Assembly: GCA_965205725.1 (NCBI GenBank)
Contig: OZ242189.1
Span: 1,054,001-1,118,000 of the forward strand
Reading direction: 5' to 3'
Length of the DNA: 64,000 bases
Source: G965205725 sp965205725
GTDB taxonomy: Bacteria > Pseudomonadota > Gammaproteobacteria > Pseudomonadales > Halieaceae
A model generated the notes under the pieces. That model ran no database searches, was not told where the DNA came from, and worked only from the letters and a program-made list of their open reading frames with translations. Below are positions 18,132 through 26,868 of the stretch, one piece after another (position 1 is the stretch's first letter; each line of letters begins with the position of its first letter). The translations under genes were made by a program, and so were the position numbers.

Positions 18132-19961
18132 TCAAAACACCAAACTAGCGACGTTATAAACCAACAGTGCGGCGAGATAGGCAACCAGGCAATAGGCGAC
18201 AAACATCTTTACCGCCAGCCTGTTCGATTGCGCTTCTTTGGCAAGAATGGCCAGGGTAGACACACACATCAGGGCAATGGCAAAAAACACCAGCAGCGCC
18301 ATACCCGAGGCCGCGCTTAAGCCACTGGCTTGAATTTGGTCGACCAGAGGCACCATATTTTGCTCCGCGCCCTCGATGCCAAACATCGTACCCAGGGTGC
18401 CCACAAAGACTTCACGCGCCAGAAATGAAGTCAAAACCGCGACACCATAACGCCAATCCAGCCCGAGGGGGGCAAACACCGGCTCGACAAACTGACCCAG
18501 GCTACCCAGCCAGGAGGCAGAAAGGTCTTCTCCGTGATTGGGAAAATATCCAAGCACCCAGATAAACACAGTCACCGCAAAGATGATTTTCCCGGCCTTG
18601 GTGACAAAGTGCTTGCAGCGATTCCAGGCATTGCGAATCAGAGGCTGCCATGCAGGCAGCCGATAAGGCGGCATTTCCAGCACAAAGGGCAGGTCACTGT
18701 ATCCGTCCTCAGAACTGCGAGACACCAGCCCGGTTACAATGAGACCGCACATCATGCCGAAGAAATAGATTAAAAACATAGCCAAACCCTGCACACCAAC
18801 CAGACCACCCAGTGCAGTGGTGGCAGGAATAAATGCGGCTATCAACAAGGTGTATACGGGTAGACGCGCCGAACACGGCATCAGCGGAATAGCCAGATAA
18901 GTCAGCAGACGCTTCTTTGGCGAATCAATGGAGCGGGCTGCATAAATGCCAGGTATGGCACAGGCAACGCCAGACAGCATAGGAATAAAACTCTTGCCGG
19001 TCAGGCCGAAAAAGCGCAGTGGCTTGTGGCATATCAAAGCAGCCCGAGCCATATAGCCGGAATCTTCGAGAAGACCAATAACAACGGTCAACACAAAAAT
19101 CTGTGGCACAAAAACCAAAAAAGCGCCAATGCCGCTGAATACAGCGTCAGCCGTAAAATCCCGGATAGTCTGGTTGCCAATAGCGGGCACGATAATGTCA
19201 GACAGCGCGCCTAACAGGCTCTCGACCGCATCCATAACCGGCGCAGCCCAGGTAAAAATAGACTGGAACAACAGATACATAATGCCGAAAAAGGCGCAGC
19301 CACCCACAGCAGAATGCAAAAAGAAGCCGTCGAGTCGCTCCTGCGACTTCACCAGGATATCGCCCTTGGGCCCATAGCGACGAGCCAATTGGTGCGCAGT
19401 GCCGCGCAGCAGTTCATCGGGCGACTCAGCCAAACCACTGGCCTGGAAGCCCCGCTCCCCATTCGACTTCAACCAGTCAGTCAATACCTCAACACCAGAG
19501 CCAGAGCGAGCCGAGATGGGTAGCACCGGCGCATGGATGGCATCAGACAATCCGTTCAGATCAACACTGATTCCGTGTTTTTCCAACACATCCATCATAT
19601 TGGCCAGCACCGTCACCTGCTTACCGTGGCGCTCCCCTTCCCGAATCACTTGTAGAGTGAAATACAAACTCTTTTCCAGGCGAGTGACATCAATCAAACA
19701 CAGTACCTGAGTCACTTCCGGGTCATCCAGGGCAGCACGGAAATAGCCCACCGCGATTTCTTCTTCACCCGAGATCGGCTGTAAGGAATAAGTCCCGGGA
19801 AAGTCCACCAGGGTGGCTTGAGGCAATGCCTGCAATTTCCCCGAGCCAATATCTACAGTGATACCGGGAAAATTAGCGACTTTTTGCTGCAAACCCGTCA
19901 TACGATTGAATAGCAGGCTCTTGCCGGAATTGGGGCTGCCGATGAGGATAATCTTGCTCAC
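18132..19961 (-). CDS. feoB: Ferrous iron transporter FeoB
   Basis: 609 residues, a compact form compared with E. coli FeoB (773). The N-terminal GTPase domain shows G1 GSPNSGKS, G3 DFPGTYSL and NMMD at the G4 position. About eight to nine transmembrane segments follow, including the Gate motifs (GIYAARSIDSPKKRL, LMPCSARLPVY, AREVFVGTLG). It imports Fe(II) across the inner membrane. The start codon is GTG within a 4-nt GTGA overlap with the feoA stop, so the two are translationally coupled. No feoC follows. Confidence 0.95.
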   Translation of the reverse strand: MSKIILIGSPNSGKSLLFNRMTGLQQKVANFPGITVDIGSGKLQALPQATLVDFPGTYSLQPISGEEEIAVGYFRAALDDPEVTQVLCLIDVTRLEKSLYFTLQVIREGERHGKQVTVLANMMDVLEKHGISVDLNGLSDAIHAPVLPISARSGSGVEVLTDWLKSNGERGFQASGLAESPDELLRGTAHQLARRYGPKGDILVKSQERLDGFFLHSAVGGCAFFGIMYLLFQSIFTWAAPVMDAVESLLGALSDIIVPAIGNQTIRDFTADAVFSGIGAFLVFVPQIFVLTVVIGLLEDSGYMARAALICHKPLRFFGLTGKSFIPMLSGVACAIPGIYAARSIDSPKKRLLTYLAIPLMPCSARLPVYTLLIAAFIPATTALGGLVGVQGLAMFLIYFFGMMCGLIVTGLVSRSSEDGYSDLPFVLEMPPYRLPAWQPLIRNAWNRCKHFVTKAGKIIFAVTVFIWVLGYFPNHGEDLSASWLGSLGQFVEPVFAPLGLDWRYGVAVLTSFLAREVFVGTLGTMFGIEGAEQNMVPLVDQIQASGLSAASGMALLVFFAIALMCVSTLAILAKEAQSNRLAVKMFVAYCLVAYLAALLVYNVASLVF

Positions 19962-20236
19962 ACGCCACTCTCATCTAACAGGGCAACCGATATATGACCC
20001 GCCACTTCGTCATCCAAAGAGAACATCGTGTTGGCGACCCGGTAGACTTTTGGAGCTCCCAGGGCAGGCGCTCGTACACAGGTAACAACCTCGCCAGGGT
20101 GAAAACCCAGCTCCATCATTCGCACGCGGTAGCCGTCCGCCAGCGTGTTATCAAAGGCTTCAAGACGGCACTTTTCGCCAGCCTGCAGCGACCACAGTGT
20201 CTGGGTTCTGGTATTCAATATCAGTCCTTTTTGCAC
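19958..20236 (-). CDS. feoA: FeoA-domain protein
   Basis: 92 residues with the SH3-like FeoA pattern: LEAFDNTLADGYRVRMMELGFHPGE, then VTCVRAPALGAPKVYRV. It is a small cytosolic partner needed for FeoB activity. The frame opens at GTG 20236. A TTG at 20218 has a better-spaced AAGGA upstream and would shorten it by 6 residues. It overlaps feoB by 4 nt. A Fur-box-like palindrome lies about 75 bp upstream. Confidence 0.88.
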   Translation of the reverse strand: MQKGLILNTRTQTLWSLQAGEKCRLEAFDNTLADGYRVRMMELGFHPGEVVTCVRAPALGAPKVYRVANTMFSLDDEVAGHISVALLDESGV

Positions 20237-20309
20237 CGCCTTTTTGCACCGTCTCGGGCACTGACGATGCCGAGCTTTGCTGAAAATAGCGCCGATGTTA
20301 GGTTAACTG

Positions 20310-20332
20310 CGAATAGGAATCAATCTTATTTG
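20310..20332 (-). promoter_or_regulatory. Candidate Fur box upstream of feoAB
   Basis: On the minus strand the 23 bp reads CAAATAAG-ATTGATT-CCTATTCG, an imperfect inverted repeat close to the NAAATAAGAATGATTCTTATT form of gammaproteobacterial Fur boxes. It lies about 75 bp before feoA, where iron repression would be expected. The assignment rests on similarity to known Fur sites and on position only. Confidence 0.5.
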
Positions 20333-20349
20333 ATTCACTGGCGCACCAA

Positions 20350-20376
20350 CAAAAATGCCGCGATAAACGCGGCATT
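20350..20376 (-). terminator. Rho-independent terminator of the cytochrome c5 gene
   Basis: Perfect 9-bp stem AATGCCGCG / CGCGGCATT with a 5-nt loop. On the minus strand it is followed by a T-run (TTTTTG), about 27 bp after the cytochrome stop codon. Confidence 0.85.
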
Positions 20377-20402
20377 GCTTGAACCTGGTTTTCAGCAGTT
20401 GC

Positions 20403-20828
20403 CTATTGGCTGGCGTCTACTATGAAATTGACCGCAGCCGTTACTTCTTCATCTGAACAGTCTATGCAACCGCCCTTGGCGATCATGCCGGTACCCGGCA
20501 AACCGTTAATACCGCTGCTATACAACACATCCATGCCCCTGGCAATGCGGTCTGCCCAGGCCGCTGCATCACCCACTAATGGGGCTCCGCCTGCACCAGT
20601 GGTGTGACAGGCCATACACGCTGCGTTATACACATCTTCGCCAGAACGCGGGTCGCTGCTGACAACAACCGCTGATCCGCAGCTATTGTCACCTTGCAAA
20701 CAGACATCACCCACTGGCTTTATACGCGCTTCAATGGCTGCTCGTTGCGCATCTGTCAACGCATAGGCAGACACACTGACCAGTGCCACTGCGACTAGTG
20801 ATATCAGCATTTTCAAAGGCTTGCTCAC
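20403..20828 (-). CDS. Cytochrome c5 family protein
   Basis: 141 residues from GTG 20828, chosen because GGAAA lies ~6 nt upstream and a signal peptide then begins at once (MLISLVAVALVSVSAYA). Longer frames upstream lack this logic. One haem site, CMACH (Cys71, Cys74, His75). The C-terminal GMIAKGGCIDCSDEEV has the second Cys pair and the methionine region typical of cytochrome c5. A periplasmic monohaem electron carrier, probably to a terminal oxidase. Followed by a strong terminator; divergent from the GST gene. Confidence 0.92.
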   Translation of the reverse strand: MSKPLKMLISLVAVALVSVSAYALTDAQRAAIEARIKPVGDVCLQGDNSCGSAVVVSSDPRSGEDVYNAACMACHTTGAGGAPLVGDAAAWADRIARGMDVLYSSGINGLPGTGMIAKGGCIDCSDEEVTAAVNFIVDASQ

Positions 20829-20974
20829 GATATTTCCTCGTTCGTCATCTTTACCGGGGCGCATTATAGCCAGATTAGTTGCCCGCGGAAACTGGATGTG
20901 CTGGCATTTCGACGCCAGCCTGCCTACTATCCTGCTTTCAATCAAACACACCGCCGTCAAATTAGGGGCACACT

Positions 20975-21613
20975 ATGAAACTTTACACCTTCCCCGCCGC
21001 ACCCAATGCCCGCCGCGTTCACCTGGTTATGGAATACAAAGGTATTGAGCTCGACAGCGAGCAAGTAGACATCGGCTCGCTACAGCAGCACGAGGAGCCC
21101 TACGCCAGTATCAATCCCCTGCGCACTGTGCCCTCGCTGCTACTCGACGATAACACTCTGCTAACAGAGGTTGTGGCTATTGTCGACTATCTGGAATCTT
21201 GCTTCCCGGCAAAACCGGTGTTTGGCGCTTCAACGCAGGAGCGGGCTCAGGTCATTAACTACAATCATTGGCTTTCGAGCGCGGCGTTTCTACCGATTGC
21301 CTATATGCTGCGCAACAAATCCAAAGGGTTTGTCGACCGTGCAGTAACTGGCTCACTAAAAGTCGAGCAAATATCGGCTTTGGTTGAGCGCGGAAAGTTG
21401 CAGTTGGAAGATTTCTGGCCACGAATGGAGATGCGTCTTGCAGAATCTGAATGGGTTGCTGGTAATTTTTTCAGCTTCGCCGACATCGACCTGTTCGTAT
21501 GCGTTGAATTTGCCGGCTGGGTGAAAGAGAGCATCCCTGAGGATGCCCCGAGTGTTAAAGCCTGGCATGATCGGGCTAGCTCCTTGATCGGGCTAGCTAG
21601 TGCCCATCCATAA
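20975..21613 (+). CDS. Glutathione S-transferase family protein (3' end altered by IS insertion)
   Basis: 212 residues. The N-terminal thioredoxin-fold domain (MKLYTFPAAPNARRVHL; NPLRTVPSLLLDDN with the cis-Pro; LTEVVAIVDYLES) and an all-helical C-terminal domain are complete. The last codons, the stop included, lie in an insertion sequence beginning at 21600: the gene now ends ...LIGLASAHP. Joining the flanks across one TAGCTA target copy predicts an original end ...LIGLAKS. Only the extreme C-terminus changed, so the enzyme is probably still functional. The substrate is unknown. Confidence 0.88.
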   Translation: MKLYTFPAAPNARRVHLVMEYKGIELDSEQVDIGSLQQHEEPYASINPLRTVPSLLLDDNTLLTEVVAIVDYLESCFPAKPVFGASTQERAQVINYNHWLSSAAFLPIAYMLRNKSKGFVDRAVTGSLKVEQISALVERGKLQLEDFWPRMEMRLAESEWVAGNFFSFADIDLFVCVEFAGWVKESIPEDAPSVKAWHDRASSLIGLASAHP

Positions 21614-23271
21614 ATGGGTGTTTTTTGACAAAACACCCTGTTTTAATCTTTCCGATCCGGTTCATACTTCTCCGGGCTTCGTAGCGGTCATGAACTGAGG
21701 TGAATTGTCACTTCATGGCCTTTTATCCTGAATTTTTGTCGCAGGTCTCCCCTGCACTGCCCGTAAGCGTACAGATATTTCTCAGCCGGTACTACCGCTT
21801 AGCTTAGCCGGAGTCGATCCTCGCCAAGCGCATCAGGTTGTAGCTCAGAACCGACGACCAGACATAAGCTTTAAAGCCGGCAAGTCCTTTCCAATTGGCT
21901 TTTTTTGCACCAAATGCTCTTTTTAGTTCTGAAATATTCCCTTCGATGCCCGCCCGGAAATGGCGCAATCGAGTAAACGTTTTCGATTTAACGCCCATGG
22001 CGTGAAGTGATAAACCGACCGGCTTATGAAAGGCCACACGCTTAACACCCAACCCCCTTCCTTTTACCACATTCTCCTGGCTGGCATAGCCACCGTCAGC
22101 CACCACTGAGTGCGGCAGACAGTCCAGCTTCGACTGGTGAAAATCCAGCGTCGGCATGAACAAGCTGGAGTCCGCCGGGTTCCCTTTTTCAATGCAGAGG
22201 TACGTGATGAATCCGCTTCTCTCACTGCTCAGATTTATCTTATGGCCATATTGAACGTCACGAAATCCTTTGACGATAATATCGGTGTGTGACTCGAATA
22301 AGCTCACGATTTTTTTTGAGGAATGGATGCTCTGCCCCTGGATGACGCGGCGCTCTGTTTGATTGATGACCCTCAGTGCCAAATCCCTGTACTGCTCTAC
22401 CTGACTTACCCATTGCTTCTTTTTATCAGAGTCACAGGCACCCACTTCTACGGCTTCCAATCCCCGGTCAACTTGCTTCAGGACAATTCTTAGAATCTGC
22501 AACAACCTTGGATAAAGTGCTTTTTTTCTAGCCTTTTTCGCATTAAAAATCTGAAATGCCAGCGACTTCGAGGCTTTGCGCTGGTCCGTAAAGCAAATTT
22601 TTACCCCTGTGATATTTTTGCTTTTCATCAACAGGCGGCTGAGCACTCGAACACCATCATTCAGGAGTTGACTGTCACTGGGTGGCGCAATATTACTGGC
22701 GACAACCGTGCTATCGATGCGTAATTTTTCCATTGATAGTATGCCTGCTTTAAGCCAACTGACAGAGAGGGTCTCATGCACTTTTTCCAGCGTTTCTGGC
22801 CTGATACTCCGTATAGTTGACTGTAGCCCAGATCGACTGGGCATTGTTGTGGCAGACAGCCGGGCAAACGTACGGTAGGTCATCGAGTCTGACAAATGAA
22901 ACGCCAATTGCTCGTAGTTGACGCGCAACTGCTGCTTCAGGAGCAAGCATCGAAAAACATTTTCAACGGTTAAACCTGTTCGACCTACCTTGGCTACTGA
23001 CGCATCAATGAGATCATCGGCGACCAGGAGTAGTATTTCTGGATGTTGATCCAGTCGATTTGATAACGCCCGAAGCTGAGTTCCAAATTCGTGTTTTGAG
23101 TAGTTTTCAAATATACTTGCCTGAGCAATGCGGGTCTCTCGCATGCGGAATCCTCTTGGTTTTTTTGTTTTTTGTTCGTACCTTAAACTTAACAAATTCA
23201 AGAGGATTTTTTAATACCTTGCGAAAAATATTCCTTATATTTCAATGGATTGAAAGTTTATGGATGGGCAC
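21600..23271 (-). mobile_element. Insertion sequence, 1672 bp, probable ISNCY-type
   Basis: Bounded by 15-bp perfect terminal repeats GTGCCCATCCATAAA at both ends and flanked by the 6-bp duplication TAGCTA (21594-21599 and 23272-23277). It contains one DDE transposase on the minus strand. Just inside the left end, GGGTGTTTT / AAAACACCC forms a 9-bp hairpin that may block read-through. Both ends and the duplication are intact, so the insertion looks recent and the element potentially active. Confidence 0.92.
21804..23144 (-). CDS. DDE transposase of the 1.67-kb IS
   Basis: 446 residues from ATG 23144, preceded by AGAGGA 6 nt upstream; an ATG further upstream adds 19 residues without such a site. 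The N-terminal half has helical DNA-binding segments (TVENVFRCLLLKQQLRVNYEQLAFHLSD). The catalytic core has RIDSTVVASNI (first Asp), DGGYAS (second Asp) and RAGIEGNISELKRAFG (Glu region). The DSTV...DGVRVLSRL block recalls ISNCY (ISDol1-like) transposases, from memory. No frameshift or stop is present. Confidence 0.88.
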   Translation of the reverse strand: MRETRIAQASIFENYSKHEFGTQLRALSNRLDQHPEILLLVADDLIDASVAKVGRTGLTVENVFRCLLLKQQLRVNYEQLAFHLSDSMTYRTFARLSATTMPSRSGLQSTIRSIRPETLEKVHETLSVSWLKAGILSMEKLRIDSTVVASNIAPPSDSQLLNDGVRVLSRLLMKSKNITGVKICFTDQRKASKSLAFQIFNAKKARKKALYPRLLQILRIVLKQVDRGLEAVEVGACDSDKKKQWVSQVEQYRDLALRVINQTERRVIQGQSIHSSKKIVSLFESHTDIIVKGFRDVQYGHKINLSSERSGFITYLCIEKGNPADSSLFMPTLDFHQSKLDCLPHSVVADGGYASQENVVKGRGLGVKRVAFHKPVGLSLHAMGVKSKTFTRLRHFRAGIEGNISELKRAFGAKKANWKGLAGFKAYVWSSVLSYNLMRLARIDSG

Positions 23272-23297
23272 TAGCTAAGAGCTGAGCCCAATTTGCA

Positions 23298-24842
23298 TCA
23301 GCGGGTACGGCTGAGCATATACTCGGCAACCGCCAGGCGAGTCTCTGCGTCGAGATAATCCTGCGGGGGCATTTCCGGATAATCCTCACGCTTTCTAACC
23401 GGTGCGGCAATGTACTCCGCCAGACCCTGGGGATTATCCAGATACAGCGCCTGGATAATTTTAACGGGCGGCCCGATCATCCGCCCGGTGTAGGTGTGAC
23501 AACCTGCGCAAATACCCAGGTAGGCAATCTCGCCGCGCTCTTCCGGCGCAATAACACGCGGTGGTACGGGCGCTAGCAAATAGTTTCCAATACTGGCCGT
23601 ACTGGTGATATCGCATTCAGCAAAATCTTTCACCCCTATCGTTACATAGCGATGACGATTAATAATGCAAGGGTTCTCACTGGGACCGACAGCCAGAATG
23701 TCCGGATTGCCGGTCTGGAACTCCGCCAAGGCCAGGCTCCGAATGGAGTCGATTGTGTTGTAACCGTTGTTAACCATGACATTATTGAGAATTTTGATAC
23801 GGTCCGAGTTCGGGTCTGCCTCTGGGTCGACCGTCACATTGGTGAGCTGAGCCGCAGTATTGTGATCGACTGACAATATGCCTACGGCCTGATTGTTAGT
23901 GATGATATTACCTTCGATCACCACATCATCCGCCGCCATCACCATAATGCCTGTTCCAGCGGCAATACCGCCTACCGTCGAGCCAGGGGCACCAAAGTTC
24001 GGCGTATTGTTATCGCTGACCCAGTTGTTACGGATGATAACGTCGTAGGTGGTTTTAATCGGCAGCCCCGGCGTAATAAAGGCCAAAATACCGCCAGTGT
24101 TGTTATAGACAAAGTTGCTTTCAACAATTGCGTGTCGGCTATTTTCAATCTCGATACCCGCCACAGAGTCAAACACCTCGTTGTAGGCAACGTGTACGTT
24201 GTCGCTCATACCTACGTAAATGGCCGCATCTTCTATACCAGAAATGATATTGTGTTCAACCAGGCCGTTGGTGCCCAACTGAGGGAAAATGCCGTAAACG
24301 CCCGTGTCTTTAATGATGTTGTTGCGGATTTCGTAGTTATTACCCGCCTGGCTCATAATGGCATTGCCCTTGTAGCGAGTGATTTTAAAACCCTCCACCA
24401 CAATATTGTTACCAGAGAACAGAATCGCATCGTTCAGGCTGCCCTTGCCATCCAGCACCGCACGTTGACCCTCCTTGATAATGCCGTACAGGCGGATGCC
24501 GTCCTTATCAATATAAACGGTTTCGCTATAGGTAGCGGGCATCACTTGAATGGTGGTTCCAGGTTGCGCCGCTTGCACCGCCGCCTGAATTGACTCACCT
24601 TCATTGACCACAACCACTGCATCAGACTGGGGCGGGCCTGCGACAAACTTGCTTGCCCCTGAAAGCATCAAGCCGCCGTTGTCACCCGCAGTAGCTTCAG
24701 TGGCTTCCAGGCTGACACCGCTGCCAGTGTTGGTCATAACAGGCACCGCACTGCCACTACCCATCTGCATGCCACCCATCTGCATCCCAACTACAAAGGC
24801 AACCACAATCAGCACCAAGCCTAATATTTTCCCGCCGTTCAT
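23298..24842 (-). CDS. Right-handed beta-helix repeat protein fused to a C-terminal cytochrome c domain
   Basis: 514 residues. An N-terminal hydrophobic anchor/signal (KILGLVLIVVAFVVGMQMG) is followed by a Gly/Ser-rich stretch. About residues 80-400 form a parallel beta-helix of NosD/PbH1 type: VNEGESIQAAVQAAQPGTTI and many N-N-x-I turns such as YEIRNNIIKDT and VIRNNWVSDN. At the C-terminus is a single c-type haem site CAGCH (Cys445, Cys448, His449) with Met491 in YPEMPP as probable axial ligand. Exported, probably periplasmic or membrane-anchored. Beta-helices of this type bind or cut polysaccharides or act in metal-site assembly (NosD), but the haem fusion points to a redox step on a bound polymer or partner. 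It overlaps the upstream peroxidase gene by 4 nt. The function is not known. Confidence 0.82.
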   Translation of the reverse strand: MNGGKILGLVLIVVAFVVGMQMGGMQMGSGSAVPVMTNTGSGVSLEATEATAGDNGGLMLSGASKFVAGPPQSDAVVVVNEGESIQAAVQAAQPGTTIQVMPATYSETVYIDKDGIRLYGIIKEGQRAVLDGKGSLNDAILFSGNNIVVEGFKITRYKGNAIMSQAGNNYEIRNNIIKDTGVYGIFPQLGTNGLVEHNIISGIEDAAIYVGMSDNVHVAYNEVFDSVAGIEIENSRHAIVESNFVYNNTGGILAFITPGLPIKTTYDVIIRNNWVSDNNTPNFGAPGSTVGGIAAGTGIMVMAADDVVIEGNIITNNQAVGILSVDHNTAAQLTNVTVDPEADPNSDRIKILNNVMVNNGYNTIDSIRSLALAEFQTGNPDILAVGPSENPCIINRHRYVTIGVKDFAECDITSTASIGNYLLAPVPPRVIAPEERGEIAYLGICAGCHTYTGRMIGPPVKIIQALYLDNPQGLAEYIAAPVRKREDYPEMPPQDYLDAETRLAVAEYMLSRTR

Positions 24843-26020
24843 AACACATCCTCCATCGCGTACATTTCCTTATTGTGATTCACTGGCGTCAGCCCAGAGG
24901 GCACACGCTCGGGAATCTGGGGTTTTAAACTTTCATCAGTCAACGCTTGCATAAAGTCTACAAGCCGGTCCAATTCGTAATCTGTCAGATCAGGCGAAAC
25001 GATATGCCAGTGCAGATGCAAATTCTCGCTTTCCGGAACCGCATGCCCGCGGCCTCCATTGTAAAATTCGGCCACCTCACGCAGGCTTCCATATCGACCA
25101 GAGTGCATGTAAGGCGCGGTTAACGCAATATTGCGCAAACTCGGCACCTTGAAGCCCGCCCGCAGCTTTTTAGCCTGAAACGTTGTTTCCGCACCCAAAT
25201 CCATCGGTAAGCCGTCAGGCTCAGGCGCTCCTATCACCGCCACCTGCTGATTGGTAAATAAAGGCGGGGTGTGGCACTCAGCGCAGCGAGCGACAAATGA
25301 CCGAAACACGTTCATGCCCTCAGTCTCTTTTTGCGTTAGCGCCGCATGGTAACCATGGGCGTAACGGTCATAGCGGCTATTGAGAGAAATCAAAGAAGTC
25401 TGGAAGGCCGCCAGTGACAGATAGACCTGATTGAGCTCTATCTGATCAGAACCGGGAAACGCCTGGCCAAATAACCGTGTATAGGTTTGATTACCCGTTA
25501 ATGTTTGCAGCAATTTTTCCGGTGTGTTGCCCATTTCTTCAGGGGTGTAGAGAGGCCCTTGCGCCTGCTCCTCTAAAGACTCCGCGCGTGCGTCCCAAAA
25601 CAGGCGCTCCAAAAAAGCCATGTTCCACAGTGAAGGTGCAGCGCGATTAACTTGCGCTCCACCCACGCCTACAGAGCGAGACAGTCCATCAGCAAAACCC
25701 AGATCGGGGTGATGGCAGCTAGCGCAAGACAAGCTGCCATCACTGGACAGGGCGGGGTCAAAAAACAGGTAACGGCCGAGATCAATTTGCCGGGGAGTAA
25801 AGCCATCGCGGTATTTTGGAAGGCCAGTATGAGTGCCGCCTACGCCTTGATTCTGAGTCGAGGTATAAAATTGATACTGGTTGCGCAGCTCGCAAACACC
25901 CGCCTCGGTGAGTTTAAAACTCGGTGGGCAGGTGTCGCTCAAAACAAACTCGCCAGTACTGGCATTTAGCGTAATAGCCAGCAACAAACAGACAGCAAAT
26001 AGCGGCACAAACCAACGCAT
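24839..26020 (-). CDS. MauG/CcpA-type di-haem cytochrome c peroxidase family protein
   Basis: 393 residues with a signal peptide (MRWFVPLFAVCLLLAITLNA). Two haem sites: CASCH (Cys99, Cys102, His103) and CAECH (Cys246, Cys249, His250). The segment FWDARAESLEEQAQGPL and the APYMHSG methionine region are typical of di-haem peroxidases. The N-terminal extension DTCPPSFKLTEAGVCELRNQY holds a cysteine pair and precedes TGLPKYRDGFTP. The family either reduces H2O2 or, like MauG and MbnH, oxidises a protein partner. The middle gene of a three-gene operon: 5 bp after cytochrome c4 and overlapping the beta-helix cytochrome by 4 nt. Confidence 0.9.
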   Translation of the reverse strand: MRWFVPLFAVCLLLAITLNASTGEFVLSDTCPPSFKLTEAGVCELRNQYQFYTSTQNQGVGGTHTGLPKYRDGFTPRQIDLGRYLFFDPALSSDGSLSCASCHHPDLGFADGLSRSVGVGGAQVNRAAPSLWNMAFLERLFWDARAESLEEQAQGPLYTPEEMGNTPEKLLQTLTGNQTYTRLFGQAFPGSDQIELNQVYLSLAAFQTSLISLNSRYDRYAHGYHAALTQKETEGMNVFRSFVARCAECHTPPLFTNQQVAVIGAPEPDGLPMDLGAETTFQAKKLRAGFKVPSLRNIALTAPYMHSGRYGSLREVAEFYNGGRGHAVPESENLHLHWHIVSPDLTDYELDRLVDFMQALTDESLKPQIPERVPSGLTPVNHNKEMYAMEDVL

Positions 26021-26025
26021 GATGT

Positions 26026-26655
26026 TTAGGGTTTAGCTCTCTGATTGGCAATAAACGCCATAACATCAGCAATGTCTTTGTCAGAGTTCAGCATATTCGC
26101 CATCATCTTCATTTGCCGACCGTAGCGATCCTCTGGGTGATCCCCCCGAATCCCGGATGCAAAGTTTTGCAACTGCCGCTTCACGTAGGCAATGTGCTGG
26201 CCCGCCAGGCGGGGTGCGTGCAACGCAGGATTGCCCTGCGCCTGGCCACCGTGGCAAGCACCGCAGGCCGCGTTGTACTGGTTTTCACCATTGCGCAAAT
26301 CGGCCTCTCCCGCGTCTGCCTCGGTAAAGGCTATTGGCATAGAGGCGATATAGGCAGAGACATTTGCCACCGCATTATCATCGGCAAGCAAGCCGACCAT
26401 GCTGCGCATCTGCATGCCCAGGATGTCGCCACTGGCACCGCGAATACCGGTTTTAAAGTGGTTCAATTGTCGAGAGAGATAGGCCGCGTCGAGACCCGCC
26501 AGTACGGGCGAATTCAGTGCTTCACTGCCCTCGCCATTGGCCCCATGACAGGCTACGCAGCTAGCATAGGCGGCCTTACCGGCGGCTGCATCTGCCTCGG
26601 CTTGAGCCATTTGGACCAGGAAAAAAGTGGCTATAAAAATCAACAGGTGACGCAT
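26026..26655 (-). CDS. Di-haem cytochrome c4-type protein
   Basis: 209 residues from ATG 26655 (MRHLLIFIATFFLVQMAQA signal peptide; the frame opens six codons earlier). Two homologous cytochrome c halves with CVACH (Cys33, Cys36, His37) and CGACH (Cys131, Cys134, His135). Each half has the LAGL/LAGQ...YLxRQL / YVKRQL and FxxGIRG pattern of cytochrome c4. A periplasmic electron carrier; being first in the operon it probably supplies or drains electrons for the peroxidase and the beta-helix cytochrome. A perfect inverted repeat lies 36 bp upstream. Confidence 0.9.
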   Translation of the reverse strand: MRHLLIFIATFFLVQMAQAEADAAAGKAAYASCVACHGANGEGSEALNSPVLAGLDAAYLSRQLNHFKTGIRGASGDILGMQMRSMVGLLADDNAVANVSAYIASMPIAFTEADAGEADLRNGENQYNAACGACHGGQAQGNPALHAPRLAGQHIAYVKRQLQNFASGIRGDHPEDRYGRQMKMMANMLNSDKDIADVMAFIANQRAKP

Positions 26656-26690
26656 CGTACTAACCCACTGCAAGAATGATGGCGAAGTCT

Positions 26691-26712
26691 AACTGGTACT
26701 ATGGTACCAGTT
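26691..26712. promoter_or_regulatory. Perfect palindrome upstream of the cytochrome c4 operon (operator candidate)
   Basis: Arms AACTGGTAC and GTACCAGTT are exact reverse complements separated by TATG. It is centred about 47 bp before the first gene, where a repressor or activator site would overlap the promoter. The AACTGGT half-site resembles FadR/GntR-type operators, though the spacing differs. No regulator gene is adjacent. Confidence 0.5.
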
Positions 26713-26868
26713 CAAGCCCTCGCATTATAAAAAGACGGCCCCAAAACAGGGGGCTGACCAGGATCAATCTGATCCTGCCCGCCAATGAGGGTTGAGGCTA
26801 TACACAATGAGCGTTGCGCCACCCGACCACAGCCAACCACAGCCGAACCTGCCTGCGGCTCAAAATCG

